A DNA stretch of 64,000 bases, from NCBI GenBank assembly GCA_025618425.1, contig CM046839.1:174135-238134 (forward strand). The letters are read 5' to 3'. The stretch is from Heliocidaris tuberculata. Lineage: Eukaryota; Echinodermata; Echinoidea; Camarodonta; Echinometridae. Position numbers and translations under genes: made by a program. This document shows, piece by piece, positions 35,024-46,275 of the stretch. The notes below the pieces were generated by a model. That model ran no database searches. It saw only the letters and a list, made by a program, of their open reading frames with translations, and had not been told where the DNA came from. Each line of letters opens with the position of its first letter. The stretch's first letter is position 1.

Positions 35024-35092
35024 CAGTGGCGTATCAAGTGCCGCCCGGGGCATTGCCCCCCTGCCCCCCCCCCCCCCGTAGATACGCCACTT
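35024..35092. mobile_element. 69-bp hAT-type MITE
   Basis: CAGTGGCGTATCAAG at the left and GATACGCCACTT at the right; flanks GGGGTTTC (35,016-35,023) and GGGGTATC (35,093-35,100) match at 7 of 8 bases. The interior is poly-C. Confidence 0.75.
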
Positions 35093-35178
35093 GGGGTATC
35101 TTTATAAAGAAATTGTGATGCAGACAGATCCTGTGGTTTGCTCAAATGTAATTTTACAGTGCTATTGAACTGATAATT

Positions 35179-35378
35179 CAGTGGAGGATCTAGGGGTGGA
35201 GTAGATGGCGCGTGCCCCTCTAATTTTTGGACAATACCCATAGCATGCTAGCATAAGTCTTTTTTGCAGGCGCCCTTCTATTAAAGGCAAAATCGCAGAA
35301 AGCATGCACTTAAAAATTTGGGTGCGCCTGAAACGCCCCCCCCCCCCCATTTTTCCCGGAATCTTGGAGCCGCCACTG
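35179..35378. mobile_element. hAT-type MITE
   Basis: CAGTGGAGGATCTAGGGG at the left and CTTGGAGCCGCCACTG at the right, with poly-C near the right end. No matching target duplication, so the ends may have diverged or recombined. Confidence 0.65.
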
Positions 35379-36470
35379 CGTTTTACCGTTATTATTTTTT
35401 AAATATAATTGTCTTCGATGTTTCTCCCAAATACCTAATTATTATATTATTTGATAATGTTATACGATTTTTTAAAGGTTTGCTTACATGAGTTGTCAAA
35501 TTGTGCAGACTTGGGATTGCCAAGTGTATTCTTTACATTCAAAGATACATGTATATCATGATTTTTGTTTTTGTCAAACCTGGAAATTTTGATCTCCAGG
35601 ATTTATTAAAACAAAAATCGCTTTGCATGATTGTGTACTTTAAGTGTACCTAAGTTTTCAAGCAGCTTTTATTGACGCTATTTATATTTTTTAAATCGTT
35701 TTCATTCATTCTATTTGCAGGATTTATATATTTTGGTGTAGTATGAGCTGTTTTAATATTTTTAGTGGACAATTTGGTATACTGAATCCGTGAATATCAC
35801 TTGTAGTATTCATTTTTAAACTGCACCTGATGCCAAAGTGTTTACGTGAGTATATCAGAGTATAATTAGTAAATTTGATAGCCGTGTATTTATCAAATAA
35901 TAAATGATATATTAAGATTTTTTATTATAAGATTTGTTACCTTACATGTATTGAATTTAAGATATTTTGTATTGAATATGATGTCTAGACATAAAGTGAA
36001 ATGATAATTTATTAATTCTAAGATTCATAATTACATCAATTATGACATTATTCCTTGATTGCTCAAAGCAATGATGTGATTAAATGCATAGCATTTGCAT
36101 ATTTGACTAACATTTGATAATAAATCATTGATCGAAATAATACAATTTTGCTTTCAGACTTATATTTTTTTACAGAAATGGCATAGGGGGACATGCCCCA
36201 ACTAAATTCAATCTGCAATATCTTAAATACACATTGACTATAAAAAAAAAAAGAAATGTGCCCCTCCCCCATTTGTGCCCCTGCGGCTAATTCATCCCCC
36301 AAATGGTATCCCCACCCACCTACACACGCGTGCGCGCAATATTGTGATGACCTCTTTTCTATTTTCTGACATATTTTCTTTTCTTTTCTTTTCTTTTCAT
36401 TTCTTTTTCCCCCTGCTTATCAGAGAATTTTCAGACACTAACTTGTGCCCCCACCTCCCTCTTAGAGAAT
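35379..36470. other. AT-rich gene-free stretch
   Basis: Strongly AT-rich, no ORF of interest. TTTTC repeats at 36,368-36,400. Confidence 0.35.
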
Positions 36471-36486
36471 CCTGGATCCGCCATTG
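36471..36486. mobile_element. hAT-like right terminus only
   Basis: CCTGGATCCGCCATTG matches the right end of the 4,486 element with one change; GTGCCCCCACCTCCC upstream fits the usual interior. No left end was found within a few hundred bases with confidence. Confidence 0.45.
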
Positions 36487-37299
36487 TTCAGTATATTATT
36501 TATGTGAAAATAGCCGCTATCCTGCAATGAGTCGAATTTCAAGAGACATTTCCAAGGAGAGATGGCTCTATTTTCCACATTTTGGTATTACTGTTGAGTT
36601 GTTGATAAGCTTTGATTTGGGCTGCAACCCAAAGCGTATAGCCATATTTCCGGGGTGTTAATATGCAGATTCACATTTAAGATGATGATAAAAAGACAGT
36701 GGATATCTATAGAGTAATATTTCTATAATGTTTCATTCAAGTTTTAATGCTGCAATTTCCCTCCGTGGCTGCTTGATGAGGATAACTGTAACATGGATGA
36801 TTTCATTCGGCGGCCATTTTGAAAAACAAAATCATATTTTTTTTTAGAAATTGCAAGCAAAAGTAGTTAAAACACTACACCCATCAGCAACTTCAACCAA
36901 ACTTTGTTCGGGGACACCACACGGAATTGTTGAAAGGACCTTTGTTAATTTTTAGAAACACATTTTCTAATCCATCACAGCGCCATATAGAATGACCTAG
37001 TTTAATCTTCAACCGAACACGTGCAAGCACACTGATTCTACAAAGTCATTGGGACAAGAAATTCCATAAATAGACTTTTTTTCCCAGTCGCAATCTTTTT
37101 ATTTGTTACACATGCGCAATCACGAGTGAAACTTGCTAGGTAATTTCGTCAAGGAAAAATGGAAACGTGTAACCGTAGTTCAAAATCCCGTGCTTATCAA
37201 ATTTTCACTCGACTTATTTGATTTGCAAACATTAGCAAAGAACGAACTCTTGCTCTTGTTTTAAATTACTCGTTGCATGTACTAGAGATGGATGTTTGA

Positions 37300-37302
<3 letters not shown>

Positions 37303-37372
<70 letters not shown>

Positions 37373-37463
37373 CTTCGCACCTCTCCCCCTCTCTCTTCTC
37401 ACTTTTTCTCCTCAGTCAGTCACCGTTTTCTTCGTCTCTTCCCCCTTTCTGTATTCATTCTCT

Positions 37464-37504
<41 letters not shown>
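37303..37504. repeat. TC/TA and TC microsatellites
   Basis: TC then TA at 37,301-37,372 and TC at 37,468-37,504, directly left of the piggyBac-like MITE. Confidence 0.95.
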
Positions 37505-37507
<3 letters not shown>

Positions 37508-37544
37508 ATGCTCTTTCTGTGTCTTACTGACTTCTATTCCTTAA

Positions 37545-37973
37545 CCCTAAAAGGGCCGGGGTGGAATCCACCCCCCCCCCCCTCCCCCTGGCGATATGTT
37601 CGAGATAATTTATTTTGCGCCGCGAGCTTTCATGACTTGATCTTACAGTCTTACGCATCTTTTGATACCAAATTTATAAAATTACGACCAATTACGGGTA
37701 CAGCGCAGCGTCAAAAAATCGCCGCACTGTGCGTGACCAAAATGGTAATTTCTCTATATTGTACACAATGCAGAATTGTCAATTCGCGAATATGTAAATA
37801 ATCAATTAGCGACAATCAAAAATAGTTTGAGATATATTTATGAAACTTTACAGCGTTATTTTATATAAGATACTTTATCTATGTGCCAAGTTGCAGAAAT
37901 TTTCGTCACCCGTAGCCGAGATCCCGGGCTGAGAGAGCGCCAAAATAATCCGGCTTTTTTTTTTTCTTTAGGG
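37545..37973. mobile_element. piggyBac-like MITE, TTAA target duplication
   Basis: TTAA (37,541-37,544) precedes CCCTAAAAGGGCCGGGG, and the right end reads CCGG, a poly-T run, CTTTAGGG, then TTAA (37,974-37,977). Both ends thus begin CCCTAAA inside TTAA, the hallmark of piggyBac insertion. 429 bases with no transposase. The ORF starting at 37,292 simply runs into it. Confidence 0.8.
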
Positions 37974-38011
37974 TTAAACACTTTTGGAGTGAATTGTTAA
38001 TTCATCACACC

Positions 38012-38043
38012 AAGGAGTTATCACAGTTCTGTGATAACTCCTT
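38012..38043. repeat. Perfect 15-bp hairpin
   Basis: AAGGAGTTATCACAG, two T residues, then its exact complement. Located 35 bases right of the piggyBac-like element; it may be the core of another small palindromic element. Confidence 0.85.
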
Positions 38044-38820
38044 GATCACACTTACATTTCACTCTTTTATCTTTTGTTCTTCATTTTTCTCTCTCTGCCT
38101 CTGTCTCTGTCTGTAGCTCACTAACTAGCCGAATCATCTTCATGACATAACTGCATGATGATGAACATGATGATGCTCTTACATCTCTATTCATTCGATT
38201 GTGAAGTGATAAAACCAAGATTGTATTCTACCAATATTTAGATAAAAAGTTAGATGTAACGTCGGTGGAAGTCACTGTCGTGTATAATATAGGAGTATTT
38301 ATGCATCTGTCATGCCCTTGGCGACAACACTATTTGGGTATGGGTATATCCATTACGCACTAAGAAGGTGCAACCAGCTAACGTAAGCCCTCTGCCGGGG
38401 GTGTATTTCCAGGTCTATAGTAATATTTTGGCCCGAAGAGGTAGATAAAAACAAAAGTGCAGAAAGATCATGCATTTATAATTACGCAAAAGAAACCCGA
38501 AATACCGTATATAAGTCATAAGAAACATGCACTGCACACACATTATTAATTACGTCACAGAGGGTAATGGAGAACATAAATGAGTAATAAGACACACCTT
38601 AGAAAATAATAATACATTTTTTAACGCCATGTGATCACCTTCTAGCCTGTTGGATATGGGCGTAACAACACCCAATTTTATATTTTCATATAGGGTATGT
38701 AAAGCGAGAAAGAGTGGATATCATCTTTCATAAAGATGACAGAGGCTTTGGATGGGGTGTTGTTTAGGAAGTGCGTGTGGGTAAGGGGTGTGAGAGATAG
38801 AGTGAGAGAGGGTGGTCCTT

Positions 38821-39139
38821 GTCTGCAAGCACAGACCCTAATTAATGACACTTAATCAGAAAATCATTGTGTCTTGGAAGAAGCCTAACCCAGCTAAACC
38901 TACTGGTCGTCTCTAACTATCATCTCAACAGCTATCATGTACAGCTGCCGAAATGATAACTGTAGTCTTACAGGTTCGCTGAGTCACTCTTTCGGATTAC
39001 GAAAGGTCGGACCCAGACGTAAATTGATGATACACGTGTAAACCCATAGGTCGTGTTAATCAGGAACAGGTACGGAGCCTATAGTAGTCTTACAGTGCAG
39101 TCACTCTGTTACGACGGACCAGGGTTTGTGCCTGCAAAC
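38821..39139. mobile_element. TA-flanked MITE, longer copy
   Basis: It begins GTCTGCAAGCACAGACCCTA and ends AGGGTTTGTGCCTGCAAAC followed by TA, matching 2,519-2,700 in reverse orientation. It shares TCAGAAAATCATTGTGTCTT, AAACCTACTGGTCGT and GACGGACCAGGG-type segments. It has about 135 extra internal bases containing a repeated GTCTTACAG...GTCACTCT block. Confidence 0.75.
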
Positions 39140-40171
39140 TATAGGGTGGTCCCGGGTGGAAAAAGCGGGAGTGTAATAAGAATGGACACAATAAGACTGA
39201 CAATGACGTGCAAATGACACCGTGTCTAGAGTGTGGGGTTGTTATTTTAGGATCAGGTAGACATGAATGTTTTCTAAATTAAGATAACATCATGGGTGTT
39301 GATCCGGGGGGATAGGGGGTATATATCCCCCCTCCTCCCTCCCCCCCCCAAAAAAAAAAATGAGGTGGGGGATGGCTTGTATTATCATTCCCAATATCTG
39401 TGGATAAAATAAATAAGAATTATTAACTTAAAACTAATAATTATCCAAACTGATTATGTCTGATTTTGAAATACCGTCACATTCTTTGATGATTAGAAGT
39501 AAGGAAATAAGAATTGCCATAATTTCAAGGCGAAAATATCGAAGAAAATTCGTTCGCTCTCATTATTCTCAATTAAGGGGTTCCGTCCTTTGACGTAGAT
39601 TCGTGCATTCCTTCTTTTCATTAAAAACCATTTTAGGATGCCTAAAATGCAAGTTTTATAGACAGATGTTTGAAAAAGTCCCTGGTGTAGAGGGGGGGGG
39701 GGAATACCCCCCTCCCACACTCTCCCTCGCCGGTCATCCCCCCCCCCCCAATCATGAACACGGGTCGACACTCCTGGATAACATCTTCTTGCTTTCTTCG
39801 CAGTCAAGCTGAATGAAAACACCAATAAACACAAATGTCTGGAGCATCGTTTTAATTAGAGGATACCTCAATGAATTTGTATCCATCACGAGTATATCTT
39901 CGCACGATATCACAATTGATTGCGATACTGAATAACACAAGGCCATTAAACATGGCGAGCCAGGCATTATGCAACACTGACCATTATCAACACTGAATGA
40001 ATACATTCAATGTCAAACTTCCAATTTATGGTTCGCAAATGATTGATGTTCACGGTAATACAATTTCCTTTGAATATCAGCCTATACAGATAAAATAACG
40101 ACAAAATTTATGATACAAAAGAGGAATAGAGTATCTCATATGAAAAGTAATACAAAAGAATGGGGGTAGTG
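39140..40171. other. Gene-free stretch with hAT-like relic
   Basis: CATGGGTGTTGATCCGGGG at 39,291 followed by C and A runs resembles a hAT MITE left end, but no right end is visible. ORFs near 39,500-40,000 have no signature. Confidence 0.3.
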
Positions 40172-40452
40172 CATGGGCGTCGCCAGGGGGGTGCGGAGGG
40201 TGCGAACGCACCCCCCTCCAGACCAAAAAAAAAAAAATTGAAAAGGGCGACATGTTCTATAGTGACCAGTAGGCAGTACATTTGTCTATACATCCATCTG
40301 GCCGGCCGGCTATATGCACTATTGTGTAGTGTCGAACAGCTCATATCTGCGCCACCAGCACCACTGCCCGCTGACATTGGAGTTGGTAAGTTTTGTCTTT
40401 TTTTTTCCAGAAGGCACCCCCCCCCCCCTTGAAAAAAGCTGGTGACGGCACT
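40172..40452. mobile_element. hAT-type MITE, about 280 bp
   Basis: CATGGGCGTCGCCAGGGGGG at the left and CTGGTGACGGCACT(G) at the right. The flanks share GGTAGTG (40,165-40,171 and 40,453-40,459). Subterminal C and G runs and poly-A are typical of the family here. No coding capacity. Confidence 0.75.
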
Positions 40453-40612
40453 GGTAGTGTTCCCCCCCCCCCCCCAAAAAAAAAAAAAAAAAAAGCGTCA
40501 TTAATGCACAACGAAAACATGTATGTATACCTTTTATAATTTTCTATTTATATCCAGTGGTGTATCTACGAGAGACACGGGCCCCCTTCCCACATCGAAT
40601 GGCTGAAAACGA

Positions 40613-40664
<52 letters not shown>

Positions 40665-41156
40665 AAGAGAGAGAAAGAGAGCGAGAAATAGACAGGAAGA
40701 AAGGGTGGGATAAAGACCAAGCGAAAAGAAGATGAAAAGACCCCCTTTCAAACCTGGCATTGTTTTCTTGCATTTTATTCAACTATAGTAAGACGCATTA
40801 ATTGCCCATCTTCCCACTACACTTGTTCCTATCTTCCCTTCATTGACGAGACACACTCTACCTTACTCTCTATATCTCATCAAATTTGTTATTCTATATT
40901 GCATTAATAGAAGTGACAGTTCTGCTTGGCACTAAATACCATAAACCTTTTGCCATCAATCATTGGCATCATTTGTTTTTGTGCATTTTCCCCATCAATT
41001 TCTGAAATAATACGAAATGTAATGTCCCTTCGAAACGCTATGAATCAATCAAGTCCTAGACTGCCTTTAGATATAAATAGAAAGTAACGTTACATCTTTT
41101 GTGTAAGAAAAGAATTTGCCTTAATCACTAGAGAGAGTGGGAGGGGAGGATGGATG

Positions 41157-41191
<35 letters not shown>

Positions 41192-41459
41192 GGAGATGAT
41201 GGAACTCATTATTGTATGCCGAGCTGGCTTTTGATGTACTATATCACATTAACAATATTACATTGTCACCATGTTCGATCAAAAAGTTACTAACCCCCCA
41301 AATGATCGTAGGCGTTGACAAAATATTGAATAGGAAGTTGCAAGCTTTCCGAAGGTATACCCAAAATGTCATCATATGTTAAATACGCAGACAAAATATA
41401 AGATGAAACTTTAAAATTCAGCAAAAGAAAAACCCATCCCAAAAGGGTATACAAAAGCC
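40453..41459. other. GA microsatellites and unique DNA
   Basis: GA at 40,618-40,664 and 41,157-41,195; CAGTGGTGTATCTACG at 40,557 is another hAT-like left end without a partner. Otherwise gene-free. Confidence 0.45.
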
Positions 41460-41815
41460 CAGTGGCGTACCCAGGATTGTTTAAAGGGGGGGGGGGTTAC
41501 TCCAAAATTCTCTGACAAACCAACAACAACAAAAAAAGAGTTATCAGTATTTTTGGGGGGTCTTTTAACTCAAAAATTATCTGACAAGCAAAAAAAAAAG
41601 AAGAAAAAAAAAAGGGGGGATTATTAGTTCTAAAGGGGTGTTTTAACTTCAAATAACACCAAAAGGGGGTGTTTGAACACCTAAAACACCCCCCTCAAAT
41701 TTAGATTAAAATAATTATAATAATAATAATGATAATAATAATAATAAAAACATTTATATTGCGCTTAATACAATGTTTCTAAGCGCCGAAGTAGTATTAT
41801 TACCCTGGCTTCTCA
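41460..41815. repeat. hAT-like left end followed by ATT/SINE-like repeat
   Basis: CAGTGGCGTACCCAGGATTG at 41,460 is a hAT-type left terminus with poly-G interior; the right end is not identifiable. From 41,709, ATT repeats lead to CATTTATATTGCGCTTAATA and TATTACCCTGGCT, a copy of the 8,022-8,580 family. Confidence 0.55.
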
Positions 41816-43463
41816 ATTAAAAAAAAAAAAAAGAAATCAAGAAGGGTTGCTTTGATCCCCACCTCATCCCTCCACATCAAGGAGCCTTCCTAGCTATAAG
41901 ACGGAGTCGTTGAACTTGTGAGGATGTTGAAAATTATAACTATTTTTTGAAAGAAGTGACCTATACGAGAAACATCGACCCATATTTTTCAGACGGATAG
42001 GATCATGATGCATCCAAACCAACATTAAAGAGATCATGGAGAATGTTCAGTTCTGGTAAAGGTTAAAATTGATTTGTGAGTTTTTTGTTTTGTGTGTTCT
42101 TTTTATGTCATTTCAGAAGAATACTATAGAACAAATATCCCCTGAAAAAATATTGCACTTCAAATGCCCTCATATTCGAAATATGAAAAATAAAAGCTGA
42201 AAAGTCTGGACCAAACTTTCATGCCACATGCATGTGTATTCCTGTATACTATTTTCGTTGTGTAATATACTTTTAGCAGGGCTTTTAGCAAGATTGGGTC
42301 AATATCTTGTCATTTTGGTGATTCAAAAACCTTACAGCAAAAAACAATTCCTTTGTACGATGTAATTACCCTTCTTTTTTCTTTTTTCTTTCTTTTTTCT
42401 TTTTTTGGCTTCCAGACAGTTTCTTTTGCAATGTAATCGCATGACCAGAACTCAGCTTTTATCTTTGAGACAGATTCGAATCAAGAGAAAAATGTGATAA
42501 CCATAAATACCCCGCCAAAAGGAAAACATGTCCTAAGTGTTGTCGTTTATCAGCATGTTCATGACAGACTGTGGCAGTTTCTATTATTTAAAAAAGAGAA
42601 GAAAATAATGGGTATCTGTAGAAGGGTGAATAATATCTAGAGGGTAAAGTGCACTTTAGTTGAGAGAGATGAGACAGTCTAGGGTAGACGATATGCCTGG
42701 GGCGATAATGTGCTACAAATTGGAAATGTCGACATAATTGTTTGGCAGTCATAGACACCAAATGTTGACGGAAATATGGAGAAAATATGTTCGTGCCTTG
42801 GAGAGAACAAGAAGAGAGAGAGAAAAAAAAAGACGGACATTTTAGGTCAACTGTTGTGAAAAAGCACACAGCTCTATCTGACGAGGAACTCTGCATTATA
42901 CTCTATAGTGCTATTTCATCATGCTGTAATACTGGCAAAAAAAAAACAAGACAAAACAAAACAAAACAAAACAAAAAACCCCCACAAGGGGTTGAATCGG
43001 GGTGTTGGAACAAATTTGCTGACAAATCAGATGATTATAATTTTCTTCGAGCAAAACAAAAAAAGGGGGGGGGGGGGGGAATTGGATCATTTGGGGAAGG
43101 GGGTTGATTTGCCGACAGCCTATGAAATGGCATAAAAATGGGTGACATATCCCCAACCCCGTCTAGCGACATCAGAGTTCAAACATGATCTCATGCTATT
43201 TCACTACATATCTATGTTTTTTTAAACTATGCGCATCTACATTGTGTAATATGTTGAAAACAAAACAATGCAGTATATTACAACAGTTCAGAAAATTGTT
43301 GTAGGAAAGTGCAATTCCCTGTACAAACAAAACAGATGTTTATTGATTTTATTCAAATCACCAGGGAGGCAAGACGCAAGAGGCAAGGAAAATGCAGAAA
43401 GTAGAAAACAAGCAGACAGATAGAGGCGGGAAAGGGGGCAATAGATGAAAAGAGACTGTGGGG
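41816..43463. other. Gene-free stretch
   Basis: Unique-looking except for poly-A/AAAAC (42,939-42,977) and poly-G (43,067-43,079) tracts. ORFs at 42,588-43,156 are low-complexity at one end and show no domain. Confidence 0.35.
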
Positions 43464-43470
43464 GAAGAAA

Positions 43471-43509
<39 letters not shown>

Positions 43510-43645
43510 TGGAAAACAGAGACGGAGAGGGGAAGAGAGATAGAGAGAAAGAGAAAGGAAGAAAGATAGAGAGAAAGAGAAAGAGAAAGAGAAAGAGAAA
43601 GAGAAAGAGAAAGAGAAAGAGAGAAGCGAAAGTGAGGGAGAAGGG
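43464..43645. repeat. GA and AAAGAG purine repeat
   Basis: GA (43,471-43,506) and about ten GAAAGA units (43,570-43,622). Arg/Glu/Lys and Ser/Phe ORFs on the two strands are artefacts. Confidence 0.95.
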
Positions 43646-44211
43646 GAAGGAGAGGAAAAGACACAGCGAGGAACGTAAAAGAAGATGAAATTGGAAGCGA
43701 AAGAAAACAAAATGATAAAAATAGATGGTCAGAGTAAAGTCTTAATATGATAAGACGTGAGAAATATTTAACGCCGGCGATCTATACACGTGTACATAAA
43801 TAAATTGATTGGAGGTGTGAGGAAAAAGGTCTGGCCATGACGTCATAGATATGGCATATGACCATCTCACTTCCTTATAACTTAATTATGTGAAATAATG
43901 AATGAGAACTCAATAATTCTGTGCACATTAAGAAGACCATATAGCCATTATCAAGGTCATCGCGATGGCTTGGACAATGAGTGATACTTGACCCCGAAAC
44001 CAGGAAGGAAAATAGAGATTGATAAAAGCTTGTTGAGATTGGTGCGATTCCAAAAAGATCGTGATAGACATGATAGAGGAAATGATTCTGGAAGGGAAAA
44101 AAAATCGTTCAAGTTGAGTTCAACACGTCTACCTATGTAGTATCAGCAAACTTTATTCTTTCAAAGAGGCAGTTTATAAATTCACAAAAAGATTCCACAA
44201 TATTATTGAGT
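43646..44211. other. Gene-free stretch
   Basis: Unique-looking; no gene or element recognised. Confidence 0.3.
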
Positions 44212-44460
44212 TGAGTTGAGTTAATTTATTGACTCTTTCGACCCACTTTCGGGGAATGATTTTGTACATACAAAGTCGTAAAACATAATACAGTCATACA
44301 TGTAACATAAAATGAGATAAAATACATACACTTTGATATAGTCAGTATATAAACAATACTAGCAAACAAATAATACAATTTTGAAATGTTGTATAAAAGT
44401 AATAAACATACAAATAGCATGAATAGTGATACATAATGTCAGAAAGTATAGTACAAAAAA
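44212..44460 (-). mobile_element. Probable LINE 3' end
   Basis: On the minus strand the sequence runs ...CCCCGAAAGTGGGTCGAAAG, AGTCAATAAATT, then AACTCAACTCAACTC. An AT-rich untranslated tail ending in AATAAA and a short AACTC satellite is typical of CR1/L2-like LINE 3' ends. No coding part remains. Confidence 0.45.
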
Positions 44461-44578
44461 CAAAAAATTATAGTACTATGCTCAATAGTACTATTATTAC
44501 GGACAAAATTATAACATGTCAATGGTCCGACACATACTCTGGCGACAATTAATCCGGGTTTCGTTTCATCAAAGTTGT

Positions 44579-44662
44579 AGGATTTAGGGATAGGGTTTAA
44601 ATTAGGTTTTAGGTTAGTTTTAAGCTATGGTTTTAGGGTTAGGGTTACGATTAGGTGTATAG
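44579..44662. repeat. Degenerate TTAGGG-like tract
   Basis: About 80 bases rich in TTAGG, TTTAGGG and TTAGGGTTAGGG words, most intact at 44,632-44,646. It resembles a decayed interstitial telomere-type repeat but is short. Confidence 0.5.
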
Positions 44663-45340
44663 TGTATCGTTCGGGGTTGAAGTGTGAATATTAACCCCGG
44701 AGCAATTGTTGCAGGAACATGATATTATGTCGTAGAACATCTCGAAATAGATATAATCTAAAATTGAACATGTGAAAACCGAATGGTTGGTTACGGGGAA
44801 ACACAATTATGACTCAAGTAAGTGTTCTTTGCGGTATAAATGAAGATTTCCCATTGGGAGAAGTATAAAAGCCTTTGATATTAAAAATACATTGGATGGT
44901 ACATGCATTAATAAAGTAAATTACAAATTAAAGATGATTTATAAGATAAACTGCACCTTACTAAATGAGATTACCGATCAGACGATGAGGCGGCCAACTG
45001 ATTTAGCGGTCACGTATGGTTGGTATTTACTATATTTTAAGACATTTACTGACCTTAATAACGTGACTAATAGCGATAAATTGAACAAAACTACGGCCTG
45101 TCCAGAGGCAAATTTGTCAAATTTGTCGAATCTGTATCATATTTTGTGTTTGTATGCATGGTATACACGTGATAAATGATTCCAAGTTGATAACAGCGCC
45201 ACGCCGTTTCTCCAATTAAAGTTATTTTGTAAATTTTAAAGATGGGGGATATTTTCCTGTGTCAATGAATTAATGTTGGTAATTGATTTTTTTCGCTAAT
45301 CATTTGTATAATTGTATAAATTATCATTAAGAATATGATA
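44663..45340. other. Gene-free stretch
   Basis: A 95-codon ORF (44,892-45,179) shows no family signature or good splice context. Confidence 0.3.
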
Positions 45341-45348
45341 TTCTTCTT

Positions 45349-45379
<31 letters not shown>

Positions 45380-45396
45380 TTGTTATTATTATTTTG

Positions 45397-45483
<87 letters not shown>

Positions 45484-45592
45484 GTTATCAACATTATTAT
45501 TATTATTATTATTATTATATGTTATCAATATTATTATTATTATTATCATCATCATCATCATCACCATCAATATCATCATCATCATAATTACT
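45341..45592. repeat. TTC, ATT and ATC microsatellite
   Basis: TTC (45,341-45,378), ATT broken by two ATATGTTATCAA segments (45,395-45,545), then ATC (45,546-45,586). Confidence 0.95.
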
Positions 45593-46212
45593 AATTTTAT
45601 TTTCAACAATCCAGTAAGGATATAATTAAACATCTTACATGAATATTTTCAAGAGATTTGATTTTCATAACGCATTAAAAATCCACCTCGTCGCCCTTAC
45701 GTTTGTAGTCTAAACTGAGCAAAAGGGAATAAGGGTCTGTTAAAAATATAGGCCAAGCAATGATTTTGAGCATCGCCTCTATATAAGATGTTTTGTGATA
45801 AGGGGTAATATTGCAGGTGATTTTCAGATCACATAATCCATTTCCAATTGGAGATTGGCGGCGGTGGGTTATCGGACCGACGATTACGACTCGATTAATA
45901 GAATACGGTGTTAAGAAGAAGAAAATGTAGAATCGTTTTTTAAAGTATGATCGTAAAATTGAAGCGGTTACAGTGGTCGATATTCTAAAAAGGGACTGAG
46001 GTATATTCATCTTTTTCGTCAGAGAAGCCCGCTCTTGGCATGCTTGGAGAACGCAAACAGGTAAAGGAAAAATGAAGACTAGCTACTGGTACTGTTACAA
46101 GATAGGCCTTTGTCAAGACATGAATCTTCTCAGTAGAATTTCCACTCTCTACCCTGGTGTAGTAAATAGTAACAGGGTAGGAAGAAATTCATCGAATGCC
46201 GTGAACACCGGC

Positions 46213-46275
46213 TATAGTCTATAGCTATATAGCAGCGCCTTGAGCACCTTGCCGGATGGATATTTACAAGAAGCC
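46213..46275 (-). repeat. Fragment of the ATT/SINE-like family
   Basis: The minus strand reads TAAATATCCATCCGGCAAGG then TGCTCAAGGCGCTGC, matching ATTTATACAGCGCTCA / GGTGCTCAAGGCGCT of the 8.4-kb copy. Confidence 0.5.

Noticed and set aside
45675..46010. 111-codon minus ORF
   Set aside because: No domain, no promoter or splice evidence; AT-rich chance ORF.
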